Source: a bacterium (GTDB lineage: Bacteria; Armatimonadota; Zipacnadia; Zipacnadales; Zipacnadaceae). Taken from it: a stretch of DNA of 14,575 nucleotides. The position numbers and the translations under genes are program-made. Shown piece after piece: positions 8,037 to 14,575 of the stretch. Below the pieces are notes generated by a model. The model had not been told where the DNA came from and made no database searches. It saw nothing but the letters and a program-made list of their open reading frames with translations. How positions within the stretch are numbered: the stretch's first letter is position 1; every line of letters starts with the position of its first letter. Location: assembly GCA_030607655.1 (NCBI GenBank), contig JAUWJN010000023.1, positions 1 through 14,575 of the forward strand, read 5' to 3'.

Positions 8037-8068
8037 CCCATCGGAACGCAATCGCAATAGACTAACCG

Positions 8069-9313
8069 ATGAATACGATAAGAACTAAAGACTGGAGAAA
8101 AGCACGGGGAACAATAGGCGCTGTGCTATCTTTAATGGTAGCCATGATAACGCCGGTGGCCGGCGCCCCGGCCAGTAGCTGGACGGTTATGGCCTACCTG
8201 GACGGGTATAGTGACCTGCAGCCGGCGGCGCACCGCTACCTGGCGCAACTCTTTGCCGGTGAGCGACACCCGCAAGTGAGAGTAGTCGCCCAGGTAAACA
8301 GGCAGGAAGATGGCGACTCGGCACTGATGGCGGCCCGATATTATTATGATGAACTCGGTGCCAGGCAACGGCAACAAGTGGGCCGGGATGATGCCGAAGC
8401 CGGCCAGGGCCTGGCAACCTTCATCAAGTGGGCAATGCAGCAAGCGCCGGCGCGCCACTATGCGCTGCTGATAATGGGCCACGGCCAGCCAGCAGTTACT
8501 GGTCAGGAAGAAACCCTCAGGGGCGAGCAGATAGCCGCAGCGGTGCGAGGGGCCAGCCGGGGCACTGGGCCGATAGCGGCAATATTCCTGGACTGCTGCT
8601 ACGGGGCTACCTTAGAGATGGTGTGGCAACTACGTGACGTTGCTCACTACCTGGTAGGGCCACCAGGGCTAATGTATAGTCCGGGGTTGCCCTGGGCAAA
8701 CATATTGGGTCACCTGCAACGACAGCCACAGATAACTGGCACTGAGCTGGCCAGGGTGGCGGTGACGGCGGCGGGCAAGTATTGGCAGAGCGAACCTGAC
8801 CTACCCGCGGCGTTGGTAGCAATTGATCTACGCCGGCTAGACTTGATAATCGGTACGCTGGCCGGCTTGAGCCAATCGGCAGTTGCCCAGATGCCCGCCA
8901 TTGCCGCGGAGGTGGCTCTAGCGCGTAGCCAGGCAATGGCTTGGGGGCCTCAGGGGAACGTGGCTGATCTAGGCGGGTTCGCCACTGTCTTGGCAGAAAT
9001 CAGCACCAATCCGGACCTGGCCCGCCACGCTTGGGAAGTCTCGCAGGCGGTGCGCGAGGCCACGGTGGCTAGTCATATTCAGGGCCACAGCGCGGCGGGA
9101 AAGACTCGGGGGATGGGGATCAGCATCTTTTTCCCCCTCAATCTGGAACTAGACAGGTTGCCCCTGGGCTATGGACAACTGGCGCAAATGGGGGACCAAA
9201 GTGGGTGGAGTCTTTTCTTGCAATCATATCTGACCCATGTAGGGCGGTTGGTGACGGCTGAGGGGCTCGGGATTAGTCTCCGGGTCATAAGCAAACTTGA
9301 TAAGAATGATTAG
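8069..9313 (+). CDS. Secreted clostripain-family (C11) cysteine peptidase
   Basis: 414 residues. A basic start and a hydrophobic core lead to an APA|S signal-cleavage site near 35, so it is exported. The C11 landmarks are in order: SSWTVMAYLDGYSDL (36-50, family W-T-[VI]-M-[VA]-Y-[ML]-D), a TFIKWAMQQAPARHYALLI stretch (117-135), the catalytic His in MGHGQ (His138), the catalytic Cys in LDCCYGATLEM (Cys177, at the family D-x-C position before the conserved Glu), a YLVGPPGLMYSPGLPWANIL stretch (194-213), VADLGGFA (298-305) and RGMGISIFFP (347-356). Family members cleave after basic residues, usually Arg or Lys; whether this one does cannot be read here. It is essentially the bare catalytic domain without the shared C-terminal cassette. 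There is no good Shine-Dalgarno; the gene starts 32 bp after the preceding stop, so re-initiation or coupling is likely. Processing of neighbouring exported proteins is an inference. Confidence 0.85.
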   Translation: MNTIRTKDWRKARGTIGAVLSLMVAMITPVAGAPASSWTVMAYLDGYSDLQPAAHRYLAQLFAGERHPQVRVVAQVNRQEDGDSALMAARYYYDELGARQRQQVGRDDAEAGQGLATFIKWAMQQAPARHYALLIMGHGQPAVTGQEETLRGEQIAAAVRGASRGTGPIAAIFLDCCYGATLEMVWQLRDVAHYLVGPPGLMYSPGLPWANILGHLQRQPQITGTELARVAVTAAGKYWQSEPDLPAALVAIDLRRLDLIIGTLAGLSQSAVAQMPAIAAEVALARSQAMAWGPQGNVADLGGFATVLAEISTNPDLARHAWEVSQAVREATVASHIQGHSAAGKTRGMGISIFFPLNLELDRLPLGYGQLAQMGDQSGWSLFLQSYLTHVGRLVTAEGLGISLRVISKLDKND

Positions 9314-9381
9314 CCAACGGTTACATACAGTAAAGGTGGCAGCAGCAATGGTACTAATAGGCTACACTCCTAGGTACAGTC

Positions 9382-9390
9382 GGGAGGAGG
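9382..9390 (+). promoter_or_regulatory. Strong Shine-Dalgarno for the C39-like peptidase
   Basis: GGGAGGAGG ends 7 nt before the GTG at 9398. This near-perfect site fixes the GTG start and suggests high translation of this gene relative to its upstream neighbour, which lacks such a site. Confidence 0.75.
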
Positions 9391-9397
9391 CAAGGCA

Positions 9398-12139
9398 GTG
9401 AACAGTGCCCGTAGGACTAATAAGCTGTTCTTCCCCACTAGACTGATGGCTCTGGCCATCGGCTTGTTGGTGATCGGGATAGGGGTTGTTCAGGCTCAGT
9501 CTCCGGAGGATTATATCGTAAGGTCGTTTTGGTACCAGGGGAAGCTTGTGGATGAGATCATAGTACCAGGGATGCCTCCCGAGAACTACCGAGCCCCGGT
9601 AGTCCAACTACCCCAACTGCGCCCGGCGCAGGGCGGATACCCCGCTCAGCAGGTCGAAATCCTGGCCAATGTTCCGGCTTTGGATTGGAGCTACGGATGT
9701 GCAGCCACATCGGCGGCCATGATGTTCGGCTATTACGACAGCGTGCTTTTGCCCAGTTTATATACTGGTCCTACCAACGGCGGCGTATTTCCGCTGACCA
9801 ATACGATATGGGGTTCAGGCGAGTGTCCGCTCAGTGCCACCCACCAGGGGTACGATGGTCTAGCAACCCGGGGCCATGTTGATGACTACTGGGTATCATC
9901 AGGCCATGGGGGCCCTGACCCGTTTCTGGTTTATGGTTGGCCCGAGCACATCCAGGCCGACTGTACGGCTGCTTTTATGGGCACCAACCAATCTGAGTTT
10001 GGCATGAGTGACGGCGCCACTTACTATTACATTAATGCTGATGGGTCTCCTACCTACGACTACACCGGTTCTGAGCCTAGCCAGCGAGATGGATGTCACG
10101 GGATGCGGCTGTTTGCCGAATCGCGGGGCTATATGGTGGAAGCAAACTTCAACCAATACATTTGGGGATATGGTGGGATAACAGAAGGATTCACTTTCAC
10201 TGATTTTCAGCGGGAGATTGAGGCCGGCCGCCCGGTTATGATTCTGGTTAGCGGGCATGCCATGGTTGGTTTCGGCTACGATAGCACAGTGACCCCTCCC
10301 ATCGTATATGTCCACGATACCTGGGACCACGCCGACCATCAGATGGAATGGGCGGGAACGTACGGCCCCGACGCGTTGCAGCACTATGCAGTGTCGGTGT
10401 TTCGCATGGTGGTGCCGCCTCCGCCGGCTATCACCATAACCTCGCCCCGCGAGGGCGAACTTGTCACCACGACGACACCCACCATCACCGCTTATATGGT
10501 CTCGGAAAGTTGCAACTACCTGGTTGATGAGGCGCCGGGCATAAACCCGAACAGTATTGCCTTAACGCTGGATGGGCAGGCGGTAACCGGCTATAGTTAT
10601 AATACCCAGACCGGTCTCCTCACTTATACGGCCCCTTCGCCGCTGACACGCACCAGCCACCAGATAACTCTGGATGCTTCCGATAAGGCCGGCAATCCTG
10701 GTCAGCAGGCGTTTTGCAACTTCCGCATAGCTCTACCGTCCATAGATGCGGGCTTCCATATGTTTTCCTTGCCCTACACCTATGCCGCCGGGCAATTCCC
10801 CACTACCAGCCAGTTATTCGGCCTATCTGCTACTGACATTAAGCTACCCCGATTGTACCCCCAGGATTCAGCCTATAACAAGTACCATATCTATCCTGAT
10901 GAATACAGCAGCTTTGAACCTCCTGATGCGCGTGGCGCTAACGCGGTGGTAGCCTCGCCGCCGGCGGGACTGGGATACTTCCTAAGTATACCTAGCCGGG
11001 CTACCTTGAATATTACCGGCCAAGCCCTCACTGAGGTGACCAGCTATCAAATCCGCCTCGATTACACTCGTGACCCGCCGCAAGGCTGGCATATGATCGG
11101 CTGTCCCTTCACCACCGCAGTTGATTGGGGTAGTGTGTACTTTATTACTAATGGTGTGCGCCAGAATCTGCCCGATGCGGTAGCCGACGGCGTTACCGAC
11201 GGAGTCTTATTCGGATTTCGCAGTACCGCTAACGGTGGCTATTACTATTTCCCTCCTGATCCCTTCGCGGCTACTCTGGAGCCGTTCCAGGGCTACTGGC
11301 TGCATGTGTCGCGAGATACCACCCTGGTTATATACCCGCCGCAAGTGGGCATAAGTGCAGCCCCGCAGTCTGAAGAGCAGCCGGAAGTCTCAGACAGCGA
11401 CTGGCAGGTACAGCTCGTGGCGACCATGGGGGCCGGCTACGATCCGGCCAACTACATCGGAGTGAGTCAGAAAGCTACCGACGATTATGATCCCGGGCTG
11501 GATATCTGCAAGCCCCCGCCGCTGCCCAACACGGTGAATGCGTATATCCCTCACCGTCAGTGGCAGCAACATAGCGGCTCCTACGCCCGGGACCTGCGCG
11601 GGGCTCAGTCAGACAAACACAGTTGGGATGTGGAGGTAGCCTGCCCGCTGAGCAATGCGGAAGTGAGCATTCAGTGGCCCCGGCTTAACGCTACTGTGCC
11701 CCCAGGCTGGCAGTTTATGCTGGAAGACGTAGATAGTGGGAATCGGGTCTTTATGCGGACCAGCAGTGGGTATACTTTCGCCGTGGGCCAAGGCGGCAGC
11801 ACACGCCACCTGCGGATAGTGGCCTATAAGCAGGGCGAGCAGGCCCTGACGATAAGTGGAATAAGTGCGCAAGCCGCGCCCGGTGGCCGGGCCGTCATCA
11901 CCTATGCCCTGTCGCAGCCGGGCACCGTGGAGGCGGAAATACGTAACATTTCCGGGGCACTAATTAAGAGATTCCCGGCGCAGCCCAGTAGTGGGGGCAA
12001 GGTGGAGATGCTGCTGTGGGATGGGCGCAATGCTCATGGTAGCCGGGCACCGGCGGGTAGATACCTGGCCCGGCTAACGGCCCGTGACGCTGACGGGCAA
12101 ACCGTCCAGGCCATACGACCATTTGTGATATTGCCATAA
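9398..12139 (+). CDS. Secreted C39-like (papain-fold) cysteine peptidase with C-terminal sorting-type cassette
   Basis: 913 residues from GTG. The signal peptide ends at VQA|Q (33). Residues about 85-340 are a C39-like catalytic domain: Cys101 in DWSYGCAATSAAMMFGYYD, His287 in VSGHAMVGFGYD, Asp307 in VHDTWDHADHQMEW. The Cys-to-His gap (186 residues) is far longer than in classical C39 domains. Motifs in the insertion (YTGPTNGGVFPL, RGHVDDYWV, FGMSDG) recall a family of uncharacterised exported peptidases of environmental bacteria. After an Ig-like domain (about 342-445) comes the cassette shared with the giant protein: the SLP/GYW module (451-645), a second module from Trp669 with MRTSSGY and RHLRI, and a FlgD-type Ig domain (about 815-913) with ALSQP, EIRNISGALI, WDGRN and AGRY. 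It is likely an active surface or secreted peptidase; the substrate is unknown. It could instead be a transglutaminase-like or inactive relative, but the triad looks complete. Confidence 0.85.
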   Translation: MNSARRTNKLFFPTRLMALAIGLLVIGIGVVQAQSPEDYIVRSFWYQGKLVDEIIVPGMPPENYRAPVVQLPQLRPAQGGYPAQQVEILANVPALDWSYGCAATSAAMMFGYYDSVLLPSLYTGPTNGGVFPLTNTIWGSGECPLSATHQGYDGLATRGHVDDYWVSSGHGGPDPFLVYGWPEHIQADCTAAFMGTNQSEFGMSDGATYYYINADGSPTYDYTGSEPSQRDGCHGMRLFAESRGYMVEANFNQYIWGYGGITEGFTFTDFQREIEAGRPVMILVSGHAMVGFGYDSTVTPPIVYVHDTWDHADHQMEWAGTYGPDALQHYAVSVFRMVVPPPPAITITSPREGELVTTTTPTITAYMVSESCNYLVDEAPGINPNSIALTLDGQAVTGYSYNTQTGLLTYTAPSPLTRTSHQITLDASDKAGNPGQQAFCNFRIALPSIDAGFHMFSLPYTYAAGQFPTTSQLFGLSATDIKLPRLYPQDSAYNKYHIYPDEYSSFEPPDARGANAVVASPPAGLGYFLSIPSRATLNITGQALTEVTSYQIRLDYTRDPPQGWHMIGCPFTTAVDWGSVYFITNGVRQNLPDAVADGVTDGVLFGFRSTANGGYYYFPPDPFAATLEPFQGYWLHVSRDTTLVIYPPQVGISAAPQSEEQPEVSDSDWQVQLVATMGAGYDPANYIGVSQKATDDYDPGLDICKPPPLPNTVNAYIPHRQWQQHSGSYARDLRGAQSDKHSWDVEVACPLSNAEVSIQWPRLNATVPPGWQFMLEDVDSGNRVFMRTSSGYTFAVGQGGSTRHLRIVAYKQGEQALTISGISAQAAPGGRAVITYALSQPGTVEAEIRNISGALIKRFPAQPSSGGKVEMLLWDGRNAHGSRAPAGRYLARLTARDADGQTVQAIRPFVILP
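10748..11332 (+). other. SxP/GYW two-part module, copy 2
   Basis: The encoded residues 451-645 of the C39-like peptidase have MFSLPY, then GYFLS (526-530, with Phe in place of Trp), GWHMIGCPF (563-571) and GYWLHV (632-637). They align motif for motif with the module in the giant protein and in the last gene. Confidence 0.75.
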
Positions 12140-12161
12140 CCGGATTGCAATTGGCGGCGGA

Positions 12162-12204
12162 GCGGCGGCCCCGCCGCGCCCAGAATCGGGCCAAGGACGG
12201 CCCG
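12162..12204 (+). other. Two tandem GC-rich hairpins between the C39-like and last genes
   Basis: The first is GCGGCGG (12162-12168) paired with CCGCCGC (12171-12177), effectively a 6-bp stem with a 4-nt loop. The second is CGGGCC (12187-12192) paired with GGCCCG (12199-12204) around a 6-nt AAGGAC loop. Neither has a T-tract, so an ordinary intrinsic terminator is unlikely. They may be an mRNA-stability or processing element, a partial attenuator, or a DNA-level palindrome. Confidence 0.5.
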
Positions 12205-12230
12205 GCTACAAGGGACGTTCGCATGTAGGT

Positions 12231-12238
12231 GAGAGGAG
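12231..12238 (+). promoter_or_regulatory. Shine-Dalgarno for the last gene
   Basis: GAGAGGAG ends 11 nt before the GTG at 12250 and 14 nt before the adjacent in-frame ATG at 12253. The spacing favours GTG slightly; the two starts differ by one residue. Confidence 0.6.
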
Positions 12239-12249
12239 CTGACAGCCAA

Positions 12250-14575
12250 GTGATGGGTGGCAGCAATCGTAGTAGAAAGCAACCGATAACACTAATTGCG
12301 GGACTAATCGCTACACTACTACTGCTGGCGGCAGTAGGCGGCTGGGGCCAGAACGCTCAGTATGTAGAGGATATTACCCATCCGGGTGGACTGATGCGGT
12401 TGGTAGTAGCCGCACCACGGGTAATACAGGTCGACGATGACTACTGGGTGCGCCCCGCCGGCCGCTTTCAGTTACTGACTGGGGCTGGGGCCCCAGTTGG
12501 AGGCAACCCGACCCGTTCCGGGGATGAAGGCCGCGTCATTTGCAGCCGCGAATATTTGAGCACTAACGATCTGTATGCATTTACCTCCCGCATACAGTTC
12601 TCCATTGATCAGACTAGCACCGAATCGGATGTGGAGAGCAAGTATGTGGATATTCACGACCTGATGGGAGCGGCGGGCACTTCATCGAGTCCGGGAGGCT
12701 TAGAGAACTACTGGCCGGGCTCGATGGTGGCAGGGAGCCGCAATGTCTACGGCACTGCCCGCATCCCGCTTGATGAAGATTCTGCCAGTGCGGCCACGCA
12801 ATTCCTGACGGTCTATCACTGCTTTACCCTGATTCACGATATGTTGATGGTCGAATTGATCATTGACAATGTCTCTGATGCAGCGCATTTAGTGGGCACC
12901 CGGATGGTTTTTGATAGTTCTTTCGGGGGTGGTACTATCTATGACGGGCAGCCCATATTCCTGCCCGACGGCACAGTTGTCGAAACCGAACGGATGTTCC
13001 CCGACCCGCAAGATCCCAGCGCCGGGATGCCCACTAGTTGGGTGACTTACGATAATCTGGATAATCCGTTGATTGCCATTAAAGGAGTAGTTGATGGCTA
13101 CGAGGTGGACAATCCGAGTGTGGCCAACGCAGCTGCGGGTCTGCCTGATGTCATTGAGTTTGGTACCTACGGGCACATTGTAAACAGTTGGTTTGAGTTT
13201 GTGGCGAATCAATTTGCCCCGATTACTGATGAGGACTGGGCCTACGCTGTCAAGTGGGAGGAGAAGCGTCTAGCTGCGGGCCAGTCGCGACGATATGTGA
13301 CTTATTTTGGGCTAGGAGCAGCCGCGGCCGATTATGATCCGCCTTTTGCCGTAGCCGGCTATACTCCCTATAAGCTGATAGAACAAGCGGGCGACGACCC
13401 GGCCACGCCCGATGTGACCGAGGAGTATTATCTAGCCGACGAGCAAGGACGGTCGCCGTTCCCAGCGGCGTTGTATGTTGATAACTTCAGTCCCTCGCCA
13501 CTGATGAATGCTACCGCCACCATTGACCTGCCGGAGGGGCTAGAGCTATGGCCGGATACGCAGTCCCGGACTAAGTCGCTGGGCCTAGTGGCGCGCAATG
13601 AACTGGCGGGGGCCACCTGGACCATACGCGCCTCAGGTGCTCGGCCTGGGGTGGCCGAGATAAGGTTCACCGGGCCTCGCGGCAAAAGCGTAAGCCGCAA
13701 AATATACATTCCGGCGTTGCCCGTACTCACCCCGCTGCCCTCGGCAACCGGGCTACAGATGATCTCGATTCCATACGAGTTTGCTAATAATGATGCCGAG
13801 CATGTCTTCCAAAGTCTGGGTAGCTTGCTGCCCGGCGGTTCAGTGGCGTTTATTCGCTGGGATCCTTGGGGCGATCAGTACCGGTGGTTCCCCGAAGCCT
13901 TTGTGAGTACCGTATCACCGGGCCGGGGGTACTGGCTGCTGAATCGGGCCGCAGTGACGATACGCCTGCCGGCTGACGCCCAGAGTATCCCTCTGGATCA
14001 GACGGTCTCCGTAGATGTAGCGCGGGGCTGGAACCAGGTAGGCTGCCCGTTTACTATTCCAATGCGGTTTGATCAACTGCGCGTAATTGGGCCTTATGGG
14101 CAAGAGTGGACAATGGCTGAAGCTGTAAGCCGGGGCCTGCTGCAACCCACCCTATTCAGCTTCAACCCGCAGACCTATGAGTATGAATGGGAAACGGGCC
14201 TGGCCCAGATCCGCCTGGACCCGTATGTAGGCTACTGGCTATTGGCTAAAAATGATGTGACCTTAGTCTTTCCGCCACCTACTGCCTTAATGCCGATGCA
14301 GAGCGCCGCGGCTGGGGAAATCATTGCCGGGGACGATGAGGCGGGCTGGCAAGTAGAACTGGCCGTGACGGGCGCCGGCTTACGGCGGGCCGGACGCGCC
14401 TTTGGTGTCTCCCCGACTTCTGCCGAGGGCTTTGACACCACCGACGTACCCAGCCCCCCCGCCCCGCTATCGGAAGGGCCCAGTCTCCAGGCTGAATTCA
14501 TTGATACCCAAGGCCAACTCCCGCCATGCCTGGTGGATATGCGGCCCGCTAGCCGCTCTCAGAATACCTGGGAAC
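12250..14575 (+). CDS. Large secreted beta-sandwich protein, 3'-partial, same C-terminal cassette
   Basis: The frame is open from GTG 12250 to the window end (775 codons), so the gene runs out of the window. A signal peptide (basic SNRSRK, then a hydrophobic 13-30) ends near WG|Q at 33 or AQ|Y at 37. Residues about 38-490 are beta-rich with no catalytic motif that I recognise. They include a segment with LIIDNVSDAAHLVGTRMVFD, a later APITDEDWAYAVKWEEKRL stretch, and RRYVTYFGLG, a layout seen in uncharacterised exported proteins. Residues 498-674 are the SIP/GYW module (GYW at 560, GWNQVGCPF from 593, GYW at 661). From Trp700 comes the second cassette module (WQVEL, FGVSPTSAEGFD, then PPAP). 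The FlgD-like domain expected by analogy would be beyond the end. The function is unknown; a surface or adhesin-like role is only inferred. It is probably co-transcribed with the upstream genes. Confidence 0.85.
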   Translation, partial: MMGGSNRSRKQPITLIAGLIATLLLLAAVGGWGQNAQYVEDITHPGGLMRLVVAAPRVIQVDDDYWVRPAGRFQLLTGAGAPVGGNPTRSGDEGRVICSREYLSTNDLYAFTSRIQFSIDQTSTESDVESKYVDIHDLMGAAGTSSSPGGLENYWPGSMVAGSRNVYGTARIPLDEDSASAATQFLTVYHCFTLIHDMLMVELIIDNVSDAAHLVGTRMVFDSSFGGGTIYDGQPIFLPDGTVVETERMFPDPQDPSAGMPTSWVTYDNLDNPLIAIKGVVDGYEVDNPSVANAAAGLPDVIEFGTYGHIVNSWFEFVANQFAPITDEDWAYAVKWEEKRLAAGQSRRYVTYFGLGAAAADYDPPFAVAGYTPYKLIEQAGDDPATPDVTEEYYLADEQGRSPFPAALYVDNFSPSPLMNATATIDLPEGLELWPDTQSRTKSLGLVARNELAGATWTIRASGARPGVAEIRFTGPRGKSVSRKIYIPALPVLTPLPSATGLQMISIPYEFANNDAEHVFQSLGSLLPGGSVAFIRWDPWGDQYRWFPEAFVSTVSPGRGYWLLNRAAVTIRLPADAQSIPLDQTVSVDVARGWNQVGCPFTIPMRFDQLRVIGPYGQEWTMAEAVSRGLLQPTLFSFNPQTYEYEWETGLAQIRLDPYVGYWLLAKNDVTLVFPPPTALMPMQSAAAGEIIAGDDEAGWQVELAVTGAGLRRAGRAFGVSPTSAEGFDTTDVPSPPAPLSEGPSLQAEFIDTQGQLPPCLVDMRPASRSQNTWE
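13741..14271 (+). other. SxP/GYW two-part module, copy 3
   Basis: The encoded residues 498-674 of the last protein carry MISIPY, GYWLLN (560-565), GWNQVGCPF (593-601) and GYWLLA (661-666). This is the clearest copy because both halves keep GYW. Confidence 0.75.

Noticed and set aside
7053..8057. A 334-codon open frame on the minus strand
   Set aside because: It lies antisense over the CsgG/FlgT-like gene, has no ribosome binding site or recognisable domain, and its composition (Arg, Pro, His, Ile rich) is that of an antisense shadow. The + frame carries the domain patterns.
1..14575. CRISPR arrays, tRNA or rRNA genes, insertion sequences, attachment sites
   Set aside because: No regularly spaced repeats, cloverleaf sequences, rRNA segments, transposase motifs or flanking inverted repeats were seen on either strand.

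Overview
The window is from a bacterium of moderately high GC, roughly 58% by eye. It has sigma-70-type promoter hexamers, Shine-Dalgarno sites and standard-code genes, several of them starting with GTG or TTG. All intact genes lie on the + strand. Modular exported proteins (TolB-like propeller, carboxypeptidase-regulatory-like domains, FlgD-like C-terminal Ig domain, clostripain-like and C39-like peptidases) are typical of poorly cultured lineages such as Armatimonadota and of some Chloroflexota or other candidate phyla. I lean to an Armatimonadota-like bacterium, with low confidence; no marker gene settles it.

Layout: positions 1-722 hold the 3' part of an aspartokinase-type amino acid kinase that ends without the usual ACT domains. 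A 210-bp gap follows with a weak hairpin, a very good extended -10 promoter (765-793) and a possibly structured leader of about 130 nt. Downstream are five co-directional genes with gaps of 32-110 bp and no convincing terminator between them. They encode: (1) a ~1,700-residue exported multidomain protein (933-6044); (2) an exported protein with a CsgG/TolB-N-like and FlgT-C-like front half and Fn3-like back half (6141-8036); (3) a secreted clostripain-family (C11) cysteine peptidase (8069-9313); (4) a secreted C39-like/papain-fold cysteine peptidase with a long C-terminal extension (9398-12139); (5) the start of another large secreted beta-sandwich protein (12250 to the window end).

The most interesting feature is that proteins 1, 4 and 5 have different N-terminal functional parts but share one C-terminal cassette. 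It consists of a two-part module marked by S-x-P, GW..[IV]G.PF and GYW motifs, then a ~150-residue module, then a FlgD-type Ig domain (the last is beyond the window for protein 5). With two secreted cysteine peptidases and a CsgG/FlgT-like protein between them, this looks like a dedicated set of exported proteins with a common C-terminal assembly, anchoring or processing tag. That functional reading is inference; the domain sharing is directly visible.
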